Assembly (NCBI GenBank): GCA_018993155.1
Contig: JAGKSX010000017.1
Location: 43,473 to 107,472, forward strand
Direction of reading: 5' to 3'
DNA: 64,000 nucleotides
DNA from: Hydrogenophaga sp.
Lineage (GTDB): Bacteria > Pseudomonadota > Gammaproteobacteria > Burkholderiales > Burkholderiaceae_C
The notes under the pieces are model-generated. The model saw only the letters and a program-made list of their open reading frames with translations, had not been told where the DNA came from and searched no databases. This document shows, piece after piece, positions 8,605 to 16,886 of the stretch. The position numbers were made by a program, and so were the translations under genes. Numbering within the stretch: the first letter of the stretch is position 1; every line of letters begins with the position of its first letter.

Positions 8605-9116
8605 GGGCGGGCGTCCGGTGTGGCGACGGGCGCGGCAGGCCGCCGCAGCGAGAGCAGGGCCCAGGCGATGACGGCGGTCACGACGAACACGTCGGCCAGG
8701 TTGAAGGCTGGCCAATGCAGGCCGCGCCAATGGAAGTCCAGGAAGTCCACCACCGCGCCGGTCTGCACGCGGTCGATGAGGTTGCCCGCGCCACCGGCCA
8801 CGATCACCGCGCCGAGCCAGCGCTCCATCGGCTCGACGTGGCGCGTCATGCTCACGAAGCTGATGGCCACCACCACGATCAGGCCGACGGCGATGAGGAA
8901 CGGGCGCTGCCAGCCGTCGGCATCGGCCAGCAGCGAAAACGCCGCGCCGGTGTTGAGCACATGGACCAGGTTCAGCCAGGGGGTAAGTTCAATGCCCGTG
9001 CCCAGCGGGATCGTGGCGGCGAAGTGGGCCTTGGTGGCCTGGTCCGCGCCCACCAGCGCGACGACGAGAACCAGCCAGGCCCAACGGGGGGATCGGCGGA
9101 GCCAATGGAGTGACAT
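8601..9116 (-). CDS. lspA: Lipoprotein signal peptidase II
   Basis: Cleaves prolipoprotein signal peptides in the inner membrane. The 171-residue protein has four membrane helices and both catalytic aspartate motifs, AGGAGNLIDRV and FNLADVFVV; the early VGADQATK motif is also present. Divergent lspA copies are common inside cadmium/lead resistance clusters, and this one follows the CDF operon on the same strand. Whether it is the housekeeping copy cannot be told here, because no ileS/ribF neighbour is seen. An ATG 9 bases upstream is an alternative start. Confidence 0.93.
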   Translation of the reverse strand: MSLHWLRRSPRWAWLVLVVALVGADQATKAHFAATIPLGTGIELTPWLNLVHVLNTGAAFSLLADADGWQRPFLIAVGLIVVVAISFVSMTRHVEPMERWLGAVIVAGGAGNLIDRVQTGAVVDFLDFHWRGLHWPAFNLADVFVVTAVIAWALLSLRRPAAPVATPDARP

Positions 9117-9258
9117 GGGTTGCACCTCTTCGAAGAGAGCAGGAATGAGAGAAGAGCACGCGACCCGGAAGGCCGCTCGCCGCTGCGTGAGGAGGGGAGG
9201 CGCGGGCGCGGCGCCGCGAACGGCGCTGCCAAAGGCGGATGAGGCCGCTGCCCGGGGG

Positions 9259-9597
9259 TCAGCCCCGGGCGCTCCACTGAGGCCGGTCGGGCAGGTCGGC
9301 CGGCCTCGACGCCGGCACCACGGTGGCCCCCGTCAGTGGGAAGGCCGGTGCGCTCGCGAAGGGGCGGCGCGGTTCTTGGAACAAGGCCAGGGGGCAGCCG
9401 TTGTGGCAGGTGCCGCAATCGGCGTGGTGCGCCGTGCTGGTATCCAGCCCCGGCGTATTGGTGGCGCAATGGGAATGGGGGCAGTGCACCACCACCTGAG
9501 GCTCGCGTTCATGCGGGGCGGGTGTACCGCCCATCGCAGCCCAGGAGAACTGCAACGGCAAGAGCACCCACAGGAAGACGGCGAGCCACGAACGCAT
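9259..9597 (-). CDS. CzcI-like periplasmic metal-resistance protein
   Basis: The 112-residue protein begins with a signal peptide containing LPLQFSWAA, a signature of the CzcI family encoded beside Co/Zn/Cd efflux genes. The mature part has metal-ligand-type residues in HCPHSHC and HHADCGTCHNGC. It overlaps the DUF3703 stop (ATGA at about 9596-9599), so it belongs to the CDF operon. It may bind metal or modulate efflux, but that role is not proven for the family. The 142 bases to lspA show no gene. Confidence 0.72.
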   Translation of the reverse strand: MRSWLAVFLWVLLPLQFSWAAMGGTPAPHEREPQVVVHCPHSHCATNTPGLDTSTAHHADCGTCHNGCPLALFQEPRRPFASAPAFPLTGATVVPASRPADLPDRPQWSARG

Positions 9598-9974
9598 CAG
9601 GGGATTGTAGGAGTGGCCTGGGCGATGGCCTCGGCGATGTCCGCGCGCACGGCCATGGGCTGGAAGGCGCTGACCTGCGACCGCCCCGGGTTGCCGATCG
9701 GCAGGCGCCCTGTGAGGTGGCCCAGGGGCACGAGCAGCAGCCGCAGTACCTGCCCGGCCCCCTCGCGCGCGTCCCGGGTGCGCCAGGCCTGGCCGAGCAT
9801 CAGCCAATGGGTCTCCAGGTGGGGCCGGAAACGGGTCTGGCCGACCACATGGGCCGCCTCCAGCAGCCGCCAGCGCTCGCGGGTCGCGGTGGCGGGCAGT
9901 GCATCGAAGCGCGACAGCAGGCGGGCATAGATCACCGGGTCGAAGCCCGGCACGGCGGCGGGCTCAGTGCGCAT
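9597..9974 (-). CDS. DUF3703 family protein
   Basis: The 125-residue protein matches DUF3703, a family found beside heavy-metal efflux genes in betaproteobacteria. Visible features are ARLLSRFDAL, EAAHVVGQTRFRPHLETHW and a central GQVLRLLLVPLGHLTGRLP stretch. Function is unknown. The start at 9974 overlaps the CDF transporter's 3' end by 11 bases and its stop overlaps the CzcI-like start, so the three are translationally coupled. Confidence 0.8.
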   Translation of the reverse strand: MRTEPAAVPGFDPVIYARLLSRFDALPATATRERWRLLEAAHVVGQTRFRPHLETHWLMLGQAWRTRDAREGAGQVLRLLLVPLGHLTGRLPIGNPGRSQVSAFQPMAVRADIAEAIAQATPTIP

Positions 9975-10620
9975 GGTCGTGGTGTCCGTGGGCTTCGCTT
10001 TCACCGGCGAGCTCGCCGCGCGCCTGGCGCAGCACCTGCCAGCCGCCGTGCAGGGCCAGCGCGGCCATCAGGCTGGCCACCATCAGATCGGGCCAAGCGC
10101 TGCCGGTGCCGAACACGCCGAGCGCGGCCAGCATCACGGCCACGTTGCCGATGGCATCGTTGCGCGAGCACAGCCACACGCTGCGCATGTTGGCGTCGCC
10201 CTCGCGGAAGGCGTAGAGCATCCAGGCCACGGCCACGTTGGACACCAGCGCGAGCACCCCGATCACGCCCATGGTGGTGGCATCGGGCACCTGGCCGTTC
10301 CAGGCCGCCCATGCCGCGCTGCCCAGGATGTACAGGCCAAAGCCCATCATGCTCACCGCCTTGAGCACGGCCGCGCGGGCCCGCCAGGCCAGTGCCGAGG
10401 CGAGCACCGCGAGCGAGACGGCGTAGTTCAGCGCGTCACCCGCGAAGTCGATCGCGTCGGCCAGCAAAGCGAGCGAGCCGGCGCGCCAGCCGGCGACGAT
10501 CTCGACCAGGAACATCGCCGCGTTGACCAGCAGGGCGATCCAGAGAATGCGGCGGTAGCGACCGAGGTCGGCGACCTCGGTGGGCTTGGGGGTGTCGTGG
10601 GAATGGCAATGGGCTGACAT
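9964..10620 (-). CDS. Cation diffusion facilitator (CzcD-like) heavy-metal transporter
   Basis: A 218-residue inner-membrane metal/proton antiporter with about six helices. Both termini are histidine-rich (SAHCHSHD at the start, HGHHDHAH at the end). The metal site in helix 2 reads ADAIDFAGDALNY. The helix 5 site reads CSRNDAIGNVAV, which differs from the usual HxxxD and suggests a distinct subfamily. The start at 10620 lies just downstream of a MerR-type promoter, so CadR probably controls it. The long C-terminal cytosolic domain of YiiP-like proteins is missing. Confidence 0.88.
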   Translation of the reverse strand: MSAHCHSHDTPKPTEVADLGRYRRILWIALLVNAAMFLVEIVAGWRAGSLALLADAIDFAGDALNYAVSLAVLASALAWRARAAVLKAVSMMGFGLYILGSAAWAAWNGQVPDATTMGVIGVLALVSNVAVAWMLYAFREGDANMRSVWLCSRNDAIGNVAVMLAALGVFGTGSAWPDLMVASLMAALALHGGWQVLRQARGELAGESEAHGHHDHAH

Positions 10621-10642
10621 GGTTTTTCCTTTCGATGCCTGT

Positions 10643-10673
10643 ATTGAAAACCCTAAAGCGGCTACAGTGTCAA
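10643..10673 (-). promoter_or_regulatory. MerR-type promoter/operator for the CDF operon
   Basis: Read on the minus strand, a consensus -35 TTGACA (10668-10673) and a -10 TTCAAT (10643-10648) are separated by 19 bases, the long spacing typical of MerR-family targets. The spacer carries an imperfect palindrome (10650-10670; ACCCTAAAGC on the plus strand against GCTACAGTGT) resembling CadR/PbrR operators. The -10 lies 23 bases before the CDF start codon. On the plus strand the same region abuts cadR, so autoregulation is likely. Confidence 0.8.
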
Positions 10674-10687
10674 CAAGGAGAAACATC

Positions 10688-11119
10688 ATGCAGATCAAGG
10701 AGCTGGCCCGGGCCACCGGCGTGGACGTGGAAACCATCCGCTTCTACGAGAAGGAAGGTCTGCTGCCCGAGCCCGCGCGGCTGGACAATGGCTACCGCAA
10801 CTATGACCAGCCGCATCTGGAGCGGCTGGCGTTCATCCGCCATTGCCGCGCGCTGGACATGCCGCTGGCCGACGTGAAACGCCTGCTCGGCTTCGTGGAC
10901 GACCCCGAGGGCCATAGCCTCAATGTGGACCAATTGGTGGACGAACAGCTCGGCCGCGTGCGCGCCCGTCTCAAGAGCATGCGGGCGCTGGAGAAACAAT
11001 TGCTGCAACTTCGTTCGCGCTGCGACGGCGAGCACGAGGGCGGGGCGCCTTGCGGCATCCTGACCGAACTGGTCTCGGCCGCGCACGGGGAGGCCTGCGC
11101 CTGCCATCCCGACCATTGA
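10688..11119 (+). CDS. cadR: Cd(II)/Pb(II)-responsive MerR-family regulator
   Basis: The 143-residue MerR protein has the N-terminal winged helix ([21 protein letters not shown]), a dimerisation helix, and a C-terminal cysteine loop ([15 protein letters not shown]) plus a CACHPDH tail typical of CadR/PbrR metal sensing. It is divergent from the CDF operon with the MerR-type promoter between. AAGGAG at 10675-10680 sits at proper distance from the ATG at 10688, which decides this start over longer in-frame options. Confidence 0.92.
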   Translation: MQIKELARATGVDVETIRFYEKEGLLPEPARLDNGYRNYDQPHLERLAFIRHCRALDMPLADVKRLLGFVDDPEGHSLNVDQLVDEQLGRVRARLKSMRALEKQLLQLRSRCDGEHEGGAPCGILTELVSAAHGEACACHPDH

Positions 11120-11142
11120 CGCCCTTTTTTTCCGGTTCCCCC

Positions 11143-11475
11143 ATGGACGCCCTGCGTATCACCTTCCTCTTTGCCGTCACTGCGCTCGCCGAGATCGTGG
11201 GTTGCTACCTCACCTGGCTCGTGTTCAAACAGGGAAAGGTCGCCTGGCTGCTGCTGCCGGCGGCTCTCGCGCTGGGGCTGTTCGCCTGGCTGCTCACCTT
11301 GCATCCCGCCGCCGCCGGCCGCATTTACGCGGCCTATGGCGGCATGTACATCGCCGTCGCCCTGGTCTGGCTGCGGCTGGTGGACGGCATCCCGCTCACC
11401 CGCTGGGACGTCGCGGGAGCGGTAATTGCCCTGACCGGGATGGCGGTGATCGCACTGCAGCCTCAGGGCGCCTGA
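11143..11475 (+). CDS. YnfA-family small membrane protein
   Basis: A 110-residue protein with four membrane helices and the family's hallmark residues ([11 protein letters not shown] near the N-terminus, YAAYGGMYI in the middle, [17 protein letters not shown] at the end). The family is related to small-multidrug-resistance transporters, but its substrate is unclear. It follows cadR by 23 bases on the same strand and may be co-transcribed; a link to metal resistance is only contextual. Confidence 0.9.
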   Translation: MDALRITFLFAVTALAEIVGCYLTWLVFKQGKVAWLLLPAALALGLFAWLLTLHPAAAGRIYAAYGGMYIAVALVWLRLVDGIPLTRWDVAGAVIALTGMAVIALQPQGA

Positions 11476-11607
11476 TCCCTCCCGTTCTCCTACGGCGAAA
11501 AGGGCACGTCGTCTGACACGGTGTTCGTGCGATCCCCGGCCTAATTTGGGCTCGGCTCACCCCCGGGTGGGCCCGCGTATCGAACGACCTGTTGAAAGGG
11601 AACTGCC

Positions 11608-12372
11608 ATGACCACCAATCCGTCTCCGCTGCCCAGCAACCACTTGCTGGCCATGCTGTCGAGCGCCGAATGGGAGCTGCTGGAGCCCGACCTCGAATGG
11701 GAAGAGCTGCGGGCCGGCGCCTTGCTGCACCAGGCCGGCGCCGAAGTGCGGCACGTGTACTTTCCCGTCAGCGCCACCGTGTCGCTGGTGTCCTCGCTGG
11801 AGGACGGCGCATCGTCCGAAGTGGCGGTGGTCGGCAACGAGGGCATGGTGGGTGTGTGCGCCTTCATGGGAGACACCAGCGCCCTGTGCGACGCCGTGGT
11901 GCAACGCCCCGGCCACGCAGGCCGCATGGGTGTGCAGGCGCTGCTGTACCACACGCGCCGCTCGCCCGAACTGCTGCAGCACCTGCTGGCCTACACCCAG
12001 GCGCTGTTCACGCACATGGCGCAGTCGTCGGCCTGCAACCGTCACCACGCACTCGACCAGCAACTCTGCCGCTGGCTGCTCCAGCACCTGGACCGGCAGG
12101 ACAACAGCGACATGCAGGCCACGCATGAGCGCATCGCCAGCCTGCTGGGTGTGCGGCGCGAAGGCGTCACCAGCGGCGCGCTGAAGCTTCAGAAAGCCGG
12201 GCTGATCGAATACCACCGGGGTCATATCTCCATCCTGGACCGTGACGGACTCGAAGCGCGCAGTTGCGAGTGCTACGGCGTGGTGCGGCGCGCGTACGAC
12301 AAGCTCTCCTGCGGCCACGGCACACCTTCGCTTCCCACGCGGATCGTCAAACGGACCCTGCAGAGCGCGTGA
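11608..12372 (+). CDS. Crp/Fnr-family transcriptional regulator
   Basis: The 254-residue protein has an N-terminal cyclic-nucleotide-binding-like beta-roll (about residues 20-140) and a C-terminal winged helix (THERIASLLGVRREGVTSGAL, about 170-192). The usual cAMP-binding RxS motif is not evident and no Fnr-type N-terminal cysteine cluster is present, so the signal is unknown. Its 3' end overlaps the convergent L,D-transpeptidase gene by 26 bases. The 132 bases upstream hold no recognisable operator. Confidence 0.87.
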   Translation: MTTNPSPLPSNHLLAMLSSAEWELLEPDLEWEELRAGALLHQAGAEVRHVYFPVSATVSLVSSLEDGASSEVAVVGNEGMVGVCAFMGDTSALCDAVVQRPGHAGRMGVQALLYHTRRSPELLQHLLAYTQALFTHMAQSSACNRHHALDQQLCRWLLQHLDRQDNSDMQATHERIASLLGVRREGVTSGALKLQKAGLIEYHRGHISILDRDGLEARSCECYGVVRRAYDKLSCGHGTPSLPTRIVKRTLQSA

Positions 12373-13120
12373 GCCGCGCCTCTTGCGGGGACGGCGCGGA
12401 CGCCGTGGTCAAGCCGAACACTTCGCTCAGGCTCTTGTGCTCGGGCAACACGTACACCACGGCCGACATCGTGGAGAACACCGGCTTCAGCTGCGCTTCG
12501 TAGAACGCGGCCGGCACATTGATGCAGCCATAGGAAATCCGGTTGTCGTCGATGGTCGCTGACGCGAGCCGCTCGGCGCGCCGCTCCTTGGGCTGCAGCG
12601 TAGGCCGCACGCGGTGCATCGACACGGCGGCGTCGTAGTCCACCCACACCACGTCTTCGCCCGTGAGGTTGTGGCCCAGATGCCCGACAAAGCGGCCGGC
12701 TGGTGTCGTGCGCTCATGCGGTTTCACTTGTTCCACCGGCCTGCTGCCGATGCCTGGCACGGTGTCGTCGCCAGGCGCAAATCCGAGCAGCACCGGGGTG
12801 CTGTCTCGCAGGCTCGCGTTGGCATTGAACACATGGAGCCGGGCGGCTGGCTTGTCCACCAGCACGAAAGGCATGCCTGCATTGTCGCCCGTGTGGGCGA
12901 TCCACCGCACCAGTTCGAGAGCGTTGGCGGTGGCCTCGACGCCGCCGAAGTTCGGCTCCGGCGCTGACTGGGATGCAAGAGGTACTGCGATGGCGGCACC
13001 AGCCTGTGGGCCGTCGGGGCCCTGCACCAGCCTGGCCGGCGGCATGAGCAAGGTGAGCACCGCCGCGCCGATCAGCGCACCGTTGCGGATGTCCTGCGCG
13101 AGGGAAGAGGGGATGCGCAT
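12347..13120 (-). CDS. L,D-transpeptidase (YkuD) domain protein
   Basis: The 257-residue exported protein has an N-terminal hydrophobic segment (about 14-30) and a YkuD-like catalytic region with MHRVRP (about H169) and SYGCINVP (catalytic Cys about 199). Enzymes of this fold crosslink peptidoglycan or attach proteins to it in the periplasm. The histidine and cysteine are both present, so activity is likely. The convergent 26-base overlap with the Crp/Fnr gene lies within its extreme C-terminus. Confidence 0.83.
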   Translation of the reverse strand: MRIPSSLAQDIRNGALIGAAVLTLLMPPARLVQGPDGPQAGAAIAVPLASQSAPEPNFGGVEATANALELVRWIAHTGDNAGMPFVLVDKPAARLHVFNANASLRDSTPVLLGFAPGDDTVPGIGSRPVEQVKPHERTTPAGRFVGHLGHNLTGEDVVWVDYDAAVSMHRVRPTLQPKERRAERLASATIDDNRISYGCINVPAAFYEAQLKPVFSTMSAVVYVLPEHKSLSEVFGLTTASAPSPQEARLTRSAGSV

Positions 13121-13193
13121 GACGGTCGTGTTCTGTGGAGTTGGGCGGCACCCGGAGCCTCACCGGGCTCATGGGGGCCTGCTTCATCAAGGG

Positions 13194-13442
13194 TCAGTTG
13201 CGATCGGCCTGGGCGTCCGTGGTCATCGGCACGGTGCTGCGTTGCGTCGTGTCCTGGCTGGGCGTGGCAGGCATCGTGGTCGACGGTGCGGGCGCCGTGG
13301 GCGTGGCGGGTTGTGCCTGGGTGGTCGAGTCCTGCGTCATGGGCGCTGGCGTGCTCGGGGTGGTGGTCTGCGCGTACACGAGGCCAGCACCAACGACGGT
13401 CAGCGCGGCCACGGTGGTGGTGAGGAGTTTGGAAGTCTTCAT
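13194..13442 (-). CDS. Small exported Thr/Pro-rich protein
   Basis: An 82-residue protein with a signal peptide (residues 1-24, cleavage after VYAQ) and a mature part made almost only of Thr, Pro, Ser, Ala and Gln, so probably disordered. No family is recognised. The ATG at 13442 is chosen because it starts a normal Lys-containing signal peptide. It lies 73 bases upstream of the L,D-transpeptidase on the same strand, which hints at an envelope role. Confidence 0.6.
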   Translation of the reverse strand: MKTSKLLTTTVAALTVVGAGLVYAQTTTPSTPAPMTQDSTTQAQPATPTAPAPSTTMPATPSQDTTQRSTVPMTTDAQADRN

Positions 13443-13604
13443 GATGGGGTCCTTTGAAAGCTGCACAGGGCAGGGGGGTGACAACAGCCGGAAAAAGCGG
13501 CTGAGTCCAGACTAAGCCTCGCGTGAGCGAAGTTCTGTACGTCAACGCACAGACCCCCGGGCGCATGCCCGCGATGCTGAAGACTCCCTATCGAGGAGCA
13601 CGCC

Positions 13605-13817
13605 ATGGCACAAACCGCACACATCGTTGGCAAGGTCGAGTACCGCGAAGGCGATGGCCCCAACATCGTCATTCGCCCCGGTCCCGTGAAGGTGGAAACG
13701 GGTTTGAACGACGCCACTCTCAGCTGGGTGGACGAGGAAGTGCGCGGCTCGGCGGCCATGCCCCTGGCCGACTTCAAGCGCTACGTGACGGAGGGCAAGA
13801 TCAAGCTCGCCGCATGA
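13605..13817 (+). CDS. Small conserved-looking hypothetical protein
   Basis: A 70-residue soluble protein with alternating beta-strand character (HIVGKVEYREGDG, NIVIRPGPVKVETG, ATLSWVDEE) and a C-terminal helix. It was not recognised as a named family. A GAGGA sequence precedes the ATG at 13605. It converges with the sulfate operon, and the hairpin at 13824-13865 lies between them. Confidence 0.62.
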   Translation: MAQTAHIVGKVEYREGDGPNIVIRPGPVKVETGLNDATLSWVDEEVRGSAAMPLADFKRYVTEGKIKLAA

Positions 13818-13818
13818 T

Positions 13819-13865
13819 GAAAAACGCCGCTTGCACCGGGCTGTGATACCCGATGTAAGCGGCGT
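13819..13865 (-). terminator. Rho-independent terminator of the sulfate operon
   Basis: A 12-base-pair stem with one mismatch (ACGCCGCTTGCA at 13824-13835 against TGTAAGCGGCGT at 13854-13865) also contains an inner CGGG/CCCG pairing. Read on the minus strand it is followed by a T-run (complement of AAAAA at about 13819-13823). It is placed 13 bases past the cysA stop, and may also stop the small plus-strand gene. Confidence 0.82.
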
Positions 13866-13877
13866 AAATCTTGTGCT

Positions 13878-14966
13878 TCAGGCTGCCTGCGGCTGCAGAA
13901 ACACCCGGGCCTTCTTCGGCGAGACCACCAGCGTGTCGCCTTCCTGGAAGCCCAGTTCGCGGAAACGCTCCGACGACATGCGCGCCTCGATCAGCGGGTC
14001 GTACCCACCCGGGGCCTGCGCATCCACTGGCAGCAGTTCGAGCCGAGCGATCGGGCCCACCACCACCGCACGCTCCAGCTTGGCCACGATACCAGGCAGG
14101 CCGGCCGCGTAGCGCTGTACGTCCAGGTCGTGCGGGCGCACATAGGCAAAGGCCTTGGCGTCCTGGGCACTGGCGTGTTCGGGCGAATCAATGGACACGC
14201 CTTGCAGGTGCAACTGGCCTTCGTTGGCGCGGCCATGGAACAGGTTCACATCGCCCAGGAAGCCGTACACGAACGGGCTCGCCGGGTGCTCCCACACTTC
14301 CTGCGGTGCGCCGATCTGCTCCACCTGGCCCTGGTTCATGAGCACCACGCGGTCGGCCACTTCCAGGGCTTCTTCCTGGTCGTGGGTGACGAACACGCTG
14401 GTCACGTGCAGTTCGTCGTGCAGGCGGCGCAGCCAGCGGCGCAGTTCCTTGCGCACTTTGGCATCGAGCGCGCCGAAAGGCTCGTCGAGCAGCAGCACCT
14501 TGGGCTCCACCGCAAGCGCTCGCGCCAGGGCGATGCGCTGGCGCTGGCCGCCCGAGAGTTGCGAAGGGTAGCGGTCCGCCAGCCAATCCAGCTGCACCAG
14601 CTTGAGCAGATCGAGCACCTTGGTCTTGATCTGCGCGTCGCTCGGGCGCTGGCCGCGCGGCTTCACGCGCAGGCCGAAGGCCACATTCTCGAACACCGTC
14701 ATGTGGCGGAACAGCGCGTAGTGCTGGAACACGAAGCCCACGTTGCGCTCGCGCACGTGCACGTCGGTGGTGTCCTCGCCGCTGAACAGGATGTTGCCCG
14801 TGTCCGGCGTCTCCAGCCCCGCGATGATGCGCAGCAGCGTGGTCTTGCCGCAGCCCGAGGGGCCGAGCAGGGCCAGCAGTTCGCCCGAGTGGATGTCCAG
14901 GTTGACGTTCTTCAGCGCCTGGAAGGTGCCGAAGTTCTTGTTGATGTCGCGGATCTCGATGCTCAT
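13878..14966 (-). CDS. cysA: Sulfate/thiosulfate ABC importer, ATP-binding protein
   Basis: The 362-residue ATPase energises sulfate uptake. Walker A is GPSGCGKTT (about 35-43), then the [20 protein letters not shown]-loop region, the LSGGQRQR signature, the [11 protein letters not shown] Walker B and HDQEEAL, followed by a TOBE-type regulatory domain. The start at 14966 overlaps the cysW stop as ATGA. Context (Sbp, two permeases) supports sulfate over other CysA/PotA-like substrates. Confidence 0.95.
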   Translation of the reverse strand: MSIEIRDINKNFGTFQALKNVNLDIHSGELLALLGPSGCGKTTLLRIIAGLETPDTGNILFSGEDTTDVHVRERNVGFVFQHYALFRHMTVFENVAFGLRVKPRGQRPSDAQIKTKVLDLLKLVQLDWLADRYPSQLSGGQRQRIALARALAVEPKVLLLDEPFGALDAKVRKELRRWLRRLHDELHVTSVFVTHDQEEALEVADRVVLMNQGQVEQIGAPQEVWEHPASPFVYGFLGDVNLFHGRANEGQLHLQGVSIDSPEHASAQDAKAFAYVRPHDLDVQRYAAGLPGIVAKLERAVVVGPIARLELLPVDAQAPGGYDPLIEARMSSERFRELGFQEGDTLVVSPKKARVFLQPQAA

Positions 14967-15880
14967 GGTGTCTGTCCCAGCAGGGTTGGGTGGGCGGGCG
15001 TGGGCCGTTCGGGAGGCAGCTCGGCCAGCGCCTTCAATTCGCGCTCCATCTGCCATTCGGCGACCGACTTGATCACCAGCGTGACCAGGGCCAGCAGGGC
15101 CAGCAGCGACGCCACGGCGAAGGCGGCGACGGACTGGTACTCGTTGTAGAGAATCTCCACGTGCAGCGGCATGGTGTTGGTCTGGCCCCGGATGTGGCCC
15201 GACACCACCGACACCGCGCCGAACTCGCCCATGGCGCGCGCGTTGCAGAGAATCACGCCGTAGATCAGGCCCCACTTGATGTTGGGCAAGGTCACGTGCC
15301 AGAAGGTCTGCCAACCCGAGGCCCCAAGCACGATCGCGGCCTGCTCCTCGTCATTGCCCTGCGCCTGCATCAGCGGAATGAGTTCGCGCGCGATGAAGGG
15401 GAAGGTGACAAAGATCGTGGCCAGGATGATGCCGGGCACGGCGAACACGATCTTGATGTCGTGCTCGGCCAGCCACGGGCCCATCCAGCCCTGCGCGCCG
15501 AACACCAGCACGTAGATCAGGCCCGCCACCACCGGCGACACCGAGAACGGCAGGTCGATCAGCGTCGTGAGGAAGGACTTGCCCCGGAACTCGTACTTCG
15601 CCACGGCCCAGGCCGCCGCCACGCCGAACACCAGGTTCAGCGGCACGGCGATCGCGGCCGTGAGCAGCGTGAGGCGGATGGCCGACCACGCGTCCGGGTC
15701 CTTCAGCGCTTCCCAATAGGCCTCGAAGCCCTTGCGCAGTGCCTCGGTGAACACCGCGGCCAGCGGCAACACCAGGAACAACGCCATGAAAAGCAGCGCG
15801 ATGCCGATCAGCGTGCGGCGCACCCAGGCCGCTTCCGTCGTGCCCTTGCGCGCGGTGCGCGGAGAGGTGGCGGTGCTCAT
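14963..15880 (-). CDS. cysW: Sulfate ABC importer permease CysW
   Basis: A 305-residue inner-membrane permease with about six helices and the EAA loop (around [22 protein letters not shown]) that contacts CysA. It pairs with CysT. Its start and stop both overlap neighbouring genes by 4 bases (ATGA), indicating coupled translation. Length is normal. Confidence 0.94.
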   Translation of the reverse strand: MSTATSPRTARKGTTEAAWVRRTLIGIALLFMALFLVLPLAAVFTEALRKGFEAYWEALKDPDAWSAIRLTLLTAAIAVPLNLVFGVAAAWAVAKYEFRGKSFLTTLIDLPFSVSPVVAGLIYVLVFGAQGWMGPWLAEHDIKIVFAVPGIILATIFVTFPFIARELIPLMQAQGNDEEQAAIVLGASGWQTFWHVTLPNIKWGLIYGVILCNARAMGEFGAVSVVSGHIRGQTNTMPLHVEILYNEYQSVAAFAVASLLALLALVTLVIKSVAEWQMERELKALAELPPERPTPAHPTLLGQTP

Positions 15881-16758
15881 TGCAGGTTCCCCCCGGAGCG
15901 CTTGCGTTGCCAGGTCTGCAGGCCGTTGATCAGCAACAGCAGCACGAACGAGAACAGCAGCATCACCAGCGCCACGGCGGTGGCTCCTGCGTAGTCGTAC
16001 TGTTCGAGCTTGCTGATGATGATCAGTGGCGTGATCTCCGACACCATGGGCATGTTGCCCGCGATGAAGATCACCGAACCGTACTCACCCACCGCGCGGG
16101 CGAACGCCATCGCGAAACCGGTGAGCAGGGCGGGCGCGATGCTCGGGAAGATCACGCGGCTGAAGGTCTGCCAGCGCGTGGCGCCCAGGCAGGTGGCGGC
16201 CTCTTCGAGTTCCTTTTCGGAGTCTTCGAGCACCGGTTGCACCGTGCGCACCACGAAAGGCAGGCCGATGAAGATCAGCGCGATCACCACACCATTCGGG
16301 TTGAAGGCCAGTTGGAGGCCCAGCGGCTCCGTGTACTGGCCGATCCAGCCGTTGCCCGCCAGGATCGCGGTGAGCGAGATGCCCGCCACGGCGGTGGGCA
16401 GCGCAAACGGCAAGTCCACCAAGGCGTCCACGATCTTCTTGCCGGGGAAGCTGTAGCGCACCAGCACCCAGGCTACCAGCAGCCCGAACACGGCATTCAC
16501 CGTGGCGGCGATCAGTGAAGCGCCGAAGGTCAGCTTGTACGACGCCAGCACGCGAGGTGCGGTAACGGCTTCCCAGAACTGCGGCCAGGTCAGCGAAAAC
16601 GTCTTGACGAAAAGGGCCGACAACGGGATCAGCACGATCAGGCTCAGGTAGGAAACCGTGAAACCCAGCGTGATGTTGAAGCCCGGCAGCACGCGGCGGC
16701 GCGTGCGGCGGCGGTTTTCAGTTGGAGCGGCTGCGGTTGGCAGCGTGGCGGTGGTCAT
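15877..16758 (-). CDS. cysT: Sulfate ABC importer permease CysT (CysU)
   Basis: A 293-residue permease with six predicted helices. The EAA loop reads [23 protein letters not shown], and [17 protein letters not shown] is characteristic of CysT. The N-terminus is arginine-rich before the first helix. A 128-base spacer to sbp holds a REP-like repeat, which may stabilise the upstream sbp message and allow more binding protein than permease. Confidence 0.94.
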   Translation of the reverse strand: MTTATLPTAAAPTENRRRTRRRVLPGFNITLGFTVSYLSLIVLIPLSALFVKTFSLTWPQFWEAVTAPRVLASYKLTFGASLIAATVNAVFGLLVAWVLVRYSFPGKKIVDALVDLPFALPTAVAGISLTAILAGNGWIGQYTEPLGLQLAFNPNGVVIALIFIGLPFVVRTVQPVLEDSEKELEEAATCLGATRWQTFSRVIFPSIAPALLTGFAMAFARAVGEYGSVIFIAGNMPMVSEITPLIIISKLEQYDYAGATAVALVMLLFSFVLLLLINGLQTWQRKRSGGNLQ

Positions 16759-16812
16759 GTCGTGGGTCCAGGGTGCCCTGGCGCGTGAATGGGCTTGATC
16801 AAGAGGTGCAGA

Positions 16813-16881
16813 GGAACCGGCTCTGCCGGGCCTCAGGCACCGCCCCCCTTGAGGGGGGACGCGCGAAGCGCGGCAGGGGGG
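16813..16881. repeat. GC-rich intergenic REP-like element, copy A
   Basis: It contains GAACCGGCTCTGCCGGGCCT, the palindrome CCCCCCTTGAGGGGGG (16843-16858) and the arm GCGCGAAGCGCGGC. It aligns along about 65 bases with the copy at 39861-39926. It lies between sbp and cysT. Such elements are common between genes in Comamonadaceae; a folded transcript could act in mRNA stability. Confidence 0.75.
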
Positions 16882-16886
16882 CCTCT

